Shown in pieces: positions 1 through 6,579 of a stretch of 14,659 nucleotides of DNA (within the stretch, counting starts at the first letter, position 1; the number at the start of each line of letters is the position of its first letter). The translations under genes and the position numbers were made by a program. This DNA is from Sporomusa sp. (GTDB lineage Bacteria; Bacillota_C; Negativicutes; Sporomusales; Sporomusaceae), in the NCBI GenBank assembly GCA_029256645.1, contig JAQSXM010000036.1:1-14659 (forward strand). Reading direction: 5' to 3'. The notes below the pieces were generated by a model, which did no database searches, had not been told where the DNA came from, and worked only from the letters and a program-made list of their open reading frames with translations.

Positions 1-3
1 AAA

Positions 4-94
4 GGGCGCTATTACCCACTTATTCCCTTGTCTTCTTGCAACCTGCACTAACCAGTATGGCTCTAGAGATGTTCCCGGAGGCGCTATTGCCCCC
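4..94 (-). repeat. Two short hairpins with identical AATAGC loops downstream of the ANTAR regulator gene
   Basis: Read on the minus strand, positions 94-77 form a 6-bp stem (GGGGGC/GCCTCC, one G-T wobble) around the loop AATAGC. Positions 17-4 form a 4-bp stem (GGGT/GCCC) around the same AATAGC loop, followed by at least three Ts at the window edge. On the plus strand the shared core is GGCGCTATT followed by A or G and CCC. Both lie 3' of the ANTAR response regulator gene and are transcribed in the same direction, so they are either its 3' untranslated region or the leader of a gene beyond the left edge. The rest of 1-191 is AT-rich with no ORF that I recognise. Confidence 0.5.
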
Positions 95-191
95 TTCTAA
101 AACAACTCTATAAATCTATAAATTTGCTAATTCGCCTTGCTTTTACTAATTCCTGCAACATCTTGCTGAAAAATATAAAAAAATTGCTAAA

Positions 192-785
192 CTAAGCTTG
201 TCCCGAACTATGCTTAACCTTCTGATGAGCAATAATTCGTTTAGCCAACTCCACTACCGTCAACCGTTCCCGCATCGCCTGGCGCAATAATTGCCGGTGC
301 GCTTCCTGTTCTGATATATCCAGTCTATCTTTCAAAATAACACGGGCATGGGCAATTGTCTGCTGATTTACCAGTTGATCTTTGGTCTCCGCTAATTCCT
401 GTTTAATCTTTTGGGTATCTTTCCATCTGGCGTATGCGATGCGAATCATCGCCAACAGACCATTCTCCGAGGTTGGTTTTACGAGATAACCACACACATT
501 TACACATTCAGCCCGGCTGATAAACCCCGCCTGACTATAGGCAGTAAGCATAATAACCGGAATATTCATATCGTAAAAAATCTTCGCAACTTCTAACCCA
601 TCCAGTTTCGGCATCATAATATCCAGAATAGCCAGATCCGGCGAGGTATGTTTTGCGATTTCGACAGCTTCACGCCCATTGGCGCACTCGCCGCATACCA
701 CATAACCGGCATTCTCAAGCATTACTTTAATATCTACCCGGGTAAGAGCTTCATCTTCCGCGATCAGTATTGACAATGGAGTCAT
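192..785 (-). CDS. ANTAR-domain response regulator (RNA-binding antiterminator)
   Basis: A 197-aa cytoplasmic regulator with an N-terminal receiver and a C-terminal ANTAR RNA-binding domain. In the receiver I see acidic residues E10/D11, the phosphoacceptor D55 in ILDIMMPKLDG, T81 and K103 in YLVKP. Residues about 128-190 are a helical coiled segment (KQELAETKDQL) leading into the ANTAR bundle (ARVILKDRLDISEQEAHRQL, then RERLTVVELAKRII). ANTAR proteins such as EutV, NasR and AmiR bind paired hairpins in nascent leader RNA and prevent termination once phosphorylated. The start is set at 785, where AGGAGG sits seven bases upstream; the frame stays open to 878, but that extension lies inside the kinase gene and precedes the natural receiver start. 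It overlaps the 3' end of the kinase gene by 35 bp, so the two are cotranscribed and probably translationally coupled. Family assignment is secure; the RNA target is unknown. Confidence 0.93.
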   Translation of the reverse strand: MTPLSILIAEDEALTRVDIKVMLENAGYVVCGECANGREAVEIAKHTSPDLAILDIMMPKLDGLEVAKIFYDMNIPVIMLTAYSQAGFISRAECVNVCGYLVKPTSENGLLAMIRIAYARWKDTQKIKQELAETKDQLVNQQTIAHARVILKDRLDISEQEAHRQLLRQAMRERLTVVELAKRIIAHQKVKHSSGQA

Positions 786-2220
786 AAGCGTCCTCCTTGC
801 TGTATAATGGAAATGCAACCTGCGCAATTGTTGAACCGGTACGGCGTTCGATCTGGAATGTACCACCCATTTGCTCACAAACCAAGAGTTTAACCAGATA
901 CAACCCCAGCCCCTCGTTTGTTATACAAAGATCATCGCCCTTGTTCTCGGTGTCGGCAATCACCATATGTACCATCCCATCAGATTCTTCGATAAAAATA
1001 CTGATTTCCCCGTCCACAACCTCTTTGATGCCATGTTTCAGACTATTTGTCACTAGCTCATTTAAAACTAATGCGACAGAAACAGCCTGACTATCGGGGA
1101 TTCTTACCTCCTGCCCCTGTACAGATATTCGGATATTCTGTTCTGGCAAAGTGTAGTTACCCACCAAATTTTCAGCAATGTAACCTGCCAAATCCAAAAG
1201 ACTCAGGGAATCCCAACTTTGATGCGCAAATACGTCATGGACCCGCGCAATGGAGAGAATTCGCGCTACACAGGCTTCGAACTCCTGTTTCACAACCTCT
1301 GATCCCATGCGGCGTTTTTGTAAATTTAAGAGCGATATCACATTTTGCAGATTATTTTTTACACGGTGATGAATTTCTCTAATGATAGCACTTTGCACAT
1401 CCAGCTGGCGTTCTTTCTGCCGCAACTCTGTGACATCCTGAATCGAGACGACACACCCCGATAACTCCATATAATTCACCAGTGGATGGACCCGGAAAAG
1501 GAAATAGGAATTATCCACCTTATATTCCATCGGCGAAGCGAGCCTGTCCAGCATTTCCTGCATCGCCCCAAAGGATAACGCCTTCATTAAGTTGGCGCCT
1601 AATGGTGAATCCGGGAAATAGGCCTTACTAATCCGTGCCGCGTTTTTATTGGCATAAATAATTTCACCTTTTTGGTTAAGGACAAAGATGCCGTTGCCTA
1701 CCCATTCCTCCCAGGCAAAACCGGTAAACGTCAATGACATTAAGGTACTGCTAAGACGCTCTGCCGTTTGATTAAGAAATTCGACTTGCTCTTCATGGCG
1801 TATTTCTGCCGAAATGTCTTTTTCCATAATAATTACGCCGATGACCTTGCGGTTACTGCTGCGGAGCGGTACAACCGTCTGGTTAATAGGAACACCCTCT
1901 TGACTCAATCCCCGCACATTCCGGACAATCCCCGCCCGTGAAAAAGCCTGAAATACGGCAGGCTCCTTCGTAGCATAAGCAATCTCCCCAACTACACTCT
2001 GCTTGTACAACGAAGGCCCGGGAGGTGACGCCCATGCCAGTACTATTGAATCAACACCATTCTTTAATAAGGCATCAATAAAGATATCTGTTCCTGTCAA
2101 CTCAGCAATAATGGGCAACTGCCGGACCATGTTCTCAAGATCTGCTACTTCACCCAAGTCCAAATCAGTATATTGCTGACACAGATTGCGAAACTTGAGC
2201 CAGTCACACTCTACTTTCAC
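751..2220 (-). CDS. Soluble sensor histidine kinase, H_kinase_N-PAS-HisKA_2-HATPase type (EutW/PdtaS-like)
   Basis: A 489-aa kinase with no membrane segment, so a cytoplasmic sensor. Residues 5-140 fit the H_kinase_N sensor domain (ending in the VIGVIIMEKDIS strand). About 165-265 is a PAS domain (GNGIFVLNQKGEIIYANKNA). The HisKA_2 H-box is REIHHRVKNNLQ near 281-292 with phosphoacceptor His284 or His285. The N-box is VLNELVTNSLKHG (N387, N392) and the G2 loop GLGLYLVK lies near 437-444. The G1 box is weak: DTENKG at 423-428 instead of DxGxG. This architecture is the standard partner of ANTAR regulators, and the regulator gene overlaps its 3' end, so the cognate pair is clear. The stimulus is not readable from sequence. 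Ethanolamine (EutW) is one known ligand in the family, but no eut genes are present here. Confidence 0.92.
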   Translation of the reverse strand: MKVECDWLKFRNLCQQYTDLDLGEVADLENMVRQLPIIAELTGTDIFIDALLKNGVDSIVLAWASPPGPSLYKQSVVGEIAYATKEPAVFQAFSRAGIVRNVRGLSQEGVPINQTVVPLRSSNRKVIGVIIMEKDISAEIRHEEQVEFLNQTAERLSSTLMSLTFTGFAWEEWVGNGIFVLNQKGEIIYANKNAARISKAYFPDSPLGANLMKALSFGAMQEMLDRLASPMEYKVDNSYFLFRVHPLVNYMELSGCVVSIQDVTELRQKERQLDVQSAIIREIHHRVKNNLQNVISLLNLQKRRMGSEVVKQEFEACVARILSIARVHDVFAHQSWDSLSLLDLAGYIAENLVGNYTLPEQNIRISVQGQEVRIPDSQAVSVALVLNELVTNSLKHGIKEVVDGEISIFIEESDGMVHMVIADTENKGDDLCITNEGLGLYLVKLLVCEQMGGTFQIERRTGSTIAQVAFPLYSKEDAYDSIVNTDRGR

Positions 2221-2317
2221 AGACTAAAGCCTCCATAATCACTATCATTCAGCCTCTTGATCCGTAATCTGTTAATATTTTTAATATTTTAAATATAACA
2301 TTCTAAATCTTACGTTC

Positions 2318-2347
2318 ATTTTGACATGGCTCTACAATATTTGTCAA
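2318..2347 (-). promoter_or_regulatory. Candidate promoter of the kinase-ANTAR regulator operon
   Basis: On the minus strand a perfect TTGACA (2347-2342) is followed after 18 bases by CAAAAT (2323-2318, four of six matches to TATAAT). Transcription would start near 2311, giving a leader of about 90 nt before the kinase ATG at 2220. The -35 is perfect but the -10 is mediocre, so this is moderate evidence. The same bases contain a TTGACA/TGTCAA inverted repeat (2321-2326 and 2342-2347), which could also be an operator. Confidence 0.4.
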
Positions 2348-2384
2348 GTCTTGCCAATTTCAGCAAACCACTCTATTACTAACG

Positions 2385-2428
2385 AATGCCCTATCGTTCA
2401 TATATACTGTGATTGATAGGGCATTTTT
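2385..2428 (+). terminator. Plus-strand intrinsic terminator with no gene in front of it
   Basis: An 11-bp perfect stem (2385-2395 AATGCCCTATC with 2415-2425 GATAGGGCATT) is followed by a run of five Ts at 2424-2428, the first two of which also pair in the stem. The loop is 19 nt. On the minus strand no T-run follows the stem, so it is directional. The nearest upstream plus-strand sequence is the divergent intergenic DNA, with no coding gene to terminate. A competing small hairpin, AACGA (2381-2385) with TCGTT (2394-2398), would use up the 5' arm of the terminator. Confidence 0.65.
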
Positions 2429-2466
2429 AGGATTACCCAGACGTTGCTCTTATTGACATGTTTTAG

Positions 2467-2475
2467 TGATATAAT
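2467..2475 (+). promoter_or_regulatory. Extended -10 promoter element upstream of rocD (distal)
   Basis: TGATATAAT is a perfect extended -10 (TGnTATAAT). No good -35 stands at 17 bp; TTGACA at 2453-2458 is only 11 bp away, too close to pair with it. Transcription would begin near 2482, leaving a leader of about 270 nt before rocD. Confidence 0.45.
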
Positions 2476-2513
2476 AAATATGTCTGGCATTTAGTTACTT
2501 AAGCTTATTATTT

Positions 2514-2522
2514 TGCTATAAT
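2514..2522 (+). promoter_or_regulatory. Extended -10 promoter element upstream of rocD (proximal)
   Basis: TGCTATAAT is a second perfect extended -10, 47 bp after the first. The -35 region (TTACTT at 2495-2500, spacing 16) is poor, as is common with extended -10 promoters. The start would be near 2529. The remaining leader, about 2529-2753, is very AT-rich and shows no terminator or riboswitch that I recognise. Confidence 0.5.
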
Positions 2523-2753
2523 ATACAAAATGCACCAAAAAAGACAATTAAATACCAATAACTTACGTGACGGCTCTATAGTGAGCAATAAAATCTCATA
2601 TTTCTTAATACAAACAAGAGAAAAGTTATCGAAAAATATATAAAAGAACTAAATGCTAAGATTATAGTGTATATACTGAGAAAACCAACATGCCTTATCC
2701 TAAATTAAAAATCAATCAATAAGCAAATAGTTGGGTTAAAAGGGAGCGAGATT

Positions 2754-3959
2754 ATGGTAAAATCTGATGATATTATAAGGAAAACCGATCTGTTGGGAGC
2801 CCACAACTATCATCCTTTACCAATAGTGATAGCCAAAGCCGAAGGCGTGTGGGTGGAAGATCCGGAAGGCAACCGCTATATGGATATGCTAAGCTCCTAC
2901 TCTGCCCTGAATCAGGGACACAGACACCCTAAAATTATCAAAGCCTTAAAAGATCAGGCTGACAAAGTAACCCTCACCTCCCGGGCTTTCTATAACGATC
3001 AGTTATATCAGTTTTTTGAGCGGCTGGCCAAGCTCACCGGGAAAGATATGTTCCTGCCAATGAACACAGGCGCTGAAGCGGTGGAAACAGCAATAAAAGC
3101 GGTACGGCGCTGGGCTTACCACTGTAAAGGTGTGCCGGAAAACCAGGCTGAGATCATCGTCTGTACAGGGAATTTCCATGGCCGGACAGTGACGATTACT
3201 TCATTCTCTTCAGATCCGGAATATCAAGCCGGTTTTGGTCCATTTACCCCCGGTTTTACCCTGATTCCCTATGGCGATTATACCTCACTGGAAAATGCAA
3301 TTTCTCCAAACACGGCCGCCCTCCTGATAGAGCCTATCCAGGGAGAGGCCGGTATCGTCATTCCCCCTGAAGGGTTCTTACGGAATGCGTCTGAACTGTG
3401 TAAAAGAAATAATGTATTGTTTGTCGCCGACGAAATTCAGACCGGTTTCGGCCGGACGGGAAAAATGTTTGCCTGTGACTGGGAAGATGTCATCCCTGAT
3501 ATGTATGTACTGGGTAAAGCTTTGGGTGGCGGTGTTCTCCCTATTTCTGCGGTTGCCGCCAATAAAAATATCCTGGGTTTATTTAATCCTGGCTCACATG
3601 GCTCTACCTTTGGCGGCAACCCATTGGCCTGCGCAGTAGCAATAGCCGCCCTGGAGGTACTGGAAGAAGAAAAACTTGTGGAGAATTCACTGATCCTGGG
3701 GCAATATTTTCTTGATAAACTCCGGCAGCTAGCTAATCCGGTAATCCGGGAGGCTCGAGGCAAAGGCTTGTTCATCGGTTTGGAGCTGACAGTACCGGCA
3801 CGGCCCTATTGCGAAAAACTAAAAAACAATGGACTGCTCTGTAAGGAAACACATAAAAATATTATCCGCTTTGCTCCCGCGCTAACGATTACCCGGGAAG
3901 AAATAGACTGGGCCTATACGCAAATACAGCAATGTTTTGCCGATTCTGCCGGTAAATAG
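2754..3959 (+). CDS. rocD: Ornithine aminotransferase (ornithine--oxo-acid transaminase)
   Basis: A 401-aa PLP-dependent class III aminotransferase, the usual length for RocD. It transfers the delta-amino group of ornithine to 2-oxoglutarate, giving glutamate semialdehyde/pyrroline-5-carboxylate and glutamate, linking arginine and ornithine breakdown to proline and glutamate. Visible marks are the N-terminal [11 protein letters not shown] and [17 protein letters not shown], the PLP phosphate-binding [16 protein letters not shown], the ring-stacking FHGRTV, the [10 protein letters not shown] segment, [18 protein letters not shown] with the PLP-contacting Asp, the Schiff-base lysine K255 in LGKALGGG, and the [13 protein letters not shown] loop. 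The start has GGGAG about nine bases upstream. It stands alone, with its own promoters and terminator; no arginase or arginine deiminase gene is in view. An acetylornithine aminotransferase is the main alternative, but the N-terminal pattern favours RocD. Confidence 0.93.
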   Translation: MVKSDDIIRKTDLLGAHNYHPLPIVIAKAEGVWVEDPEGNRYMDMLSSYSALNQGHRHPKIIKALKDQADKVTLTSRAFYNDQLYQFFERLAKLTGKDMFLPMNTGAEAVETAIKAVRRWAYHCKGVPENQAEIIVCTGNFHGRTVTITSFSSDPEYQAGFGPFTPGFTLIPYGDYTSLENAISPNTAALLIEPIQGEAGIVIPPEGFLRNASELCKRNNVLFVADEIQTGFGRTGKMFACDWEDVIPDMYVLGKALGGGVLPISAVAANKNILGLFNPGSHGSTFGGNPLACAVAIAALEVLEEEKLVENSLILGQYFLDKLRQLANPVIREARGKGLFIGLELTVPARPYCEKLKNNGLLCKETHKNIIRFAPALTITREEIDWAYTQIQQCFADSAGK

Positions 3960-3962
3960 CAC

Positions 3963-4008
3963 CATAAAAACCACGGTCATCATTATAGTAGATGCCGTGG
4001 TTTTTATG
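3963..4008 (+). terminator. Strong intrinsic terminator after rocD
   Basis: A 14-bp stem (3963-3976 with 3995-4008) with a CCACGG/CCGTGG core flanked by A5 and T5 follows the rocD stop by three bases. The loop carries an additional CATC/GATG pairing. Because A5 precedes and T5 follows the core, it can work in both directions. Confidence 0.9.
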
Positions 4009-4281
4009 TGTCTTGGCTAATCCCTTACTCCCCAGCTCCATGAGCAACTTTCTTAAAACAATTACAGATTAGAACTATTAAACCGCCTTGCTTTCGGCCA
4101 TGTAAACCGAATTGCAGTCGTTTTTTTTTTATGCCCTTTTCTGTTCTTAATCGCAAAAAACGACATATCCCACAAAAACAACATATTTATCCCATAATCA
4201 TTCCAAAATATTTTTCTAATATTTAGATAGCCTCATTTTTGTTCCGGGGCGATAACGGAAAAATTAGAGAGGATGGATGAA
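4009..4281. other. AT-rich intergenic region between rocD and the flagellar operon
   Basis: No ORF of note. It holds a homopolymer of ten Ts (4121-4130) whose left half, with GTCG before it (4117-4126), can pair with AAAAAACGAC at 4155-4164. A promoter for the flagellar operon must lie here because the rocD terminator is upstream. The only flagellar-sigma-like match is GGCGATAA at 4248-4255, similar to the GCCGATAA -10 of sigma-28, but no TAAA stands at 15 bp upstream, so I do not call it. Confidence 0.4.
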
Positions 4282-5085
4282 ATGAGTACAAACCCGGTTA
4301 ATAATACCGAGTGGTGGAAAAATCCGACAAATACCGACAACAAGAGAAACACGGGCAATGATCTGGACGCCAATTCCTTCCTGCAACTATTAGCAACGGA
4401 AATGAAATACCAAGACCCGCTTGATCCTGTGAGCAATACCGAATTCGTGGCCCAAATGGCTCAGTTTAATTCACTGCAGCGCCTGCAGGACATCAGTAAC
4501 AGCATGAGTTCAACAAAAGCCTACAGCCTTATCGGCAAAGTCGTAAGCTACCGGACGACCGATGCCAGTGGCAACCAAACTGTAGAGTTTGGAACTGTCC
4601 AGACGGTATATACAAAAAACGGTCAATCCTACTTAACCGTAAATGGAAAAGATGTAAGTTTGGATGATGTGGTGGAGGTTGCCGAACCATCAACAAAACC
4701 AATCGGTGAACTGCTAAAACTAATTGGAATGAACTGCAAAGGGTATGTCCAGGACAGCAAAACAGGTGATTTTGTCTCTGTCGGTGGTGTGGTCAAATCT
4801 GTACGAAAAGACGGCGGTCAGGATTATGTCGTTATGGATGACGTCAAAGCTGAGGTTGATTCAATTCAATCAACCGATTATGACAGTTCCCAGGACAAGT
4901 ATGAGTATTTGCAAAACCATGTAGGCCAGGATGTGTCTCTGTCAGTTAAAGATCCGGTCACCGGTAAGACCGCAACCATCAAGGGAAAGGTTGAATCGGT
5001 AACTAATGAAAACGGCAAACTTAAAGTTGTCATGGATGGCGTAGATGTACCGGCAAACTTACTTTATAGCGTTGCCCAGGCTTGA
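4282..5085 (+). CDS. flgD: Flagellar hook assembly (cap) protein FlgD with three tandem C-terminal domains
   Basis: A 267-aa exported scaffold that caps the growing hook and lets FlgE subunits assemble. The FlgD N-terminal domain is clear at residues 29-75, with SFLQLLATEMKYQDPLDPV then FVAQMAQFNSLQRLQ. Beyond it are three repeats of about 55 residues (81-134, 144-197, 209-265). Each begins with a hydrophobic-IG or VG motif, has D-x-x-x-G, then G-x-V-x-(T/S)-V, an acidic or glycine turn and a final hydrophobic strand; most FlgD proteins I know have one such Tudor-like unit. The start is taken at 4282 (MSTNPV), not the ATG at 4273, because AGAGAGG at 4266-4272 abuts 4273 but is nine bases from 4282. 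First gene of the flagellar operon, 94 bp before flgE. Family call is secure; the repeat boundaries are by eye. Confidence 0.93.
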   Translation: MSTNPVNNTEWWKNPTNTDNKRNTGNDLDANSFLQLLATEMKYQDPLDPVSNTEFVAQMAQFNSLQRLQDISNSMSSTKAYSLIGKVVSYRTTDASGNQTVEFGTVQTVYTKNGQSYLTVNGKDVSLDDVVEVAEPSTKPIGELLKLIGMNCKGYVQDSKTGDFVSVGGVVKSVRKDGGQDYVVMDDVKAEVDSIQSTDYDSSQDKYEYLQNHVGQDVSLSVKDPVTGKTATIKGKVESVTNENGKLKVVMDGVDVPANLLYSVAQA

Positions 5086-5097
5086 GTGACCTTACAT

Positions 5098-5123
5098 CAG
5101 CCGGACCCTAGTTTGGGAGGCTG
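5098..5123 (+). promoter_or_regulatory. Stem-loop between flgD and flgE
   Basis: CAGCC (5098-5102) pairs with GGCTG (5119-5123), with an inner CCC/GGG pairing around the loop TAGTTT, followed by ACTTTTATTT. The T tract is interrupted, so it may be a leaky terminator or an mRNA processing/stability element that sets flgD against flgE expression. The hairpin is visible; the role is inference. Confidence 0.4.
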
Positions 5124-5179
5124 ACTTTTATTTCTGACTGATTGAAGAAATAAACCTTTGTACCAGGAGGAAATTCCTT

Positions 5180-6541
5180 ATGATGAGATCTATGTATTCT
5201 GCGGTTTCAGGCCTAAGAGCGCAACAGACAAAACTGGATGTTATCGGCAACAATATCGCTAACGTCAACACAGTTGGTTATAAAGCGCAGCGAGCCACCT
5301 TTAGCGACCTCTTTAGTCAGGTGTTAAGCGGTGCCTCCGGCCCTGACGGGAACCGGGGCGGCGTTAACCCGAAACAGGTTGGTCTTGGTACCCAGATAGC
5401 CAGTTTGGATATGATTATGACCCCAGGCGGTCCGCAATTTACCGGTAATCCCTATGATGTTTCCATCAGCGGCAATGGGTTCTTTATTGTTCAGGGCGGT
5501 CAAAGGGGGGATTTTCAGTTTACCAGAGCCGGTAACTTTGGTGTCGATAAGGCCGGTAACCTGACAGTTGGCGGTATGCAAGTCTGCGGCTGGCAGGACT
5601 ATGGCGGTAAACGGCAAACTGACGGCTCCTATGAATATGACACCCAAAAGCCGGCAGAACCAATTAACCTGTTTTCCGACAAATATAACGGTAACAAAAG
5701 AATCATTTCCCCCAAGGCGACAACAAAAGGCGACCTGGCAGGAAACCTGGATCCGGCTAAAACTGCCAGGGGAACTGCCCTGGATGATATTGGCACACCA
5801 CCGTCACCGGCCGACTATACCGGCACGATGACAGTGTACGATGCCTTAGGCAATAGTTATGAGGTTCAAAGCAAATTCTCCAAATGCTATGTTGACTCTA
5901 CTGACCCGGACAATCCGGTCACATCCTGGTATTGGGAAGCGAAATCCGCTGATGCCAAACTTGATGTAACCGCCAGTGGGTATATCAAGTTTGATAAAGA
6001 CGGCAAGATTGTAAGCGGTGATACTGACTTCAACACCAAGCCTCAGATTACCTTAACCCCTAAAGGGACCAACGCTGCTGCTGCCCCCTTTACGGTTAAC
6101 CTGGACTTCTCTGGAATCTCCACCTACAACAGCACCGGCAGTAATGAGATCAAAGCGTCAAATGTCGATGGTTATGCGGCCGGGGATCTGGACGATATTA
6201 GCATCGGCAACGATGGTGTGATCACCGGCATATATAGCAACGGACAAAAGCAGCCGTTGGGGATGCTGGCGCTGGCCAACTTCGATAACCCGGCCGGACT
6301 CGAAAAGATTGGCGGCAACCTGTACGTACCTACCGTCAATTCGGGTGATTTTAAAGGAGGCGTCAAACCGGGGGAAAGTGGTACAAGCATGATAAGCTCC
6401 AGTAATCTGGAGATGTCTAACGTTGATTTGGCAGAACAATTCAGTGAAATGATGATTACCCAGCGAGCCTATCAGGCCAACAGTAAAATCATCACAGCCG
6501 CCGACCAGTTACTGCAGGACCTAATCAATATGGTACGGTAA
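5180..6541 (+). CDS. flgE: Flagellar hook protein FlgE
   Basis: A 453-aa axial protein that polymerises into the curved hook (universal joint) after export by the flagellar type III system. The N-terminal rod/hook helix is MMRSMYSAVSGLRAQQTKLD, with the NNIANVNTVGYK signature at 24-35 followed by SDLFSQVL, typical of FlgE. The central part (about 85-370) carries the FlgE D1/D2 regions (for example the TMTVYDALGNSYEVQ stretch), and the C-terminal axial helix is SNVDLAEQFSEMMITQRAY through LLQDLINMV. AGGAGG at 5165-5170 is nine bases before this ATG; the next codon is also ATG. Two cysteines (in MQVCGWQ and SKCYVDS) are present. It follows flgD and precedes flgK by 38 bp. The FlgF/FlgG rod proteins share the ends but are shorter, about 260 aa. 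Confidence 0.94.
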   Translation: MMRSMYSAVSGLRAQQTKLDVIGNNIANVNTVGYKAQRATFSDLFSQVLSGASGPDGNRGGVNPKQVGLGTQIASLDMIMTPGGPQFTGNPYDVSISGNGFFIVQGGQRGDFQFTRAGNFGVDKAGNLTVGGMQVCGWQDYGGKRQTDGSYEYDTQKPAEPINLFSDKYNGNKRIISPKATTKGDLAGNLDPAKTARGTALDDIGTPPSPADYTGTMTVYDALGNSYEVQSKFSKCYVDSTDPDNPVTSWYWEAKSADAKLDVTASGYIKFDKDGKIVSGDTDFNTKPQITLTPKGTNAAAAPFTVNLDFSGISTYNSTGSNEIKASNVDGYAAGDLDDISIGNDGVITGIYSNGQKQPLGMLALANFDNPAGLEKIGGNLYVPTVNSGDFKGGVKPGESGTSMISSSNLEMSNVDLAEQFSEMMITQRAYQANSKIITAADQLLQDLINMVR

Positions 6542-6579
6542 AAGCCTTATTATCGAAGAAAGGATCGGGGTGATTTCTT

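Noticed and set aside
786..878. N-terminal extension of the ANTAR regulator (31 more residues)
   Set aside because: It lies within the kinase gene, has no receiver homology, and the ATG at 785 has a well-placed AGGAGG and begins just before the first receiver strand.
4117..4164. Stem formed by GTCGTTTTTT and AAAAAACGAC as an attenuator of the flagellar operon
   Set aside because: The stem is mostly A-T pairs in an AT-rich region with a 28-base loop, so pairing by chance is likely.
4229..4255. Sigma-28 promoter before flgD (GGCGATAA)
   Set aside because: The -10 matches seven of eight bases, but the -35 region at the right distance reads AGCC or TAGC and not TAAA; too weak to call.
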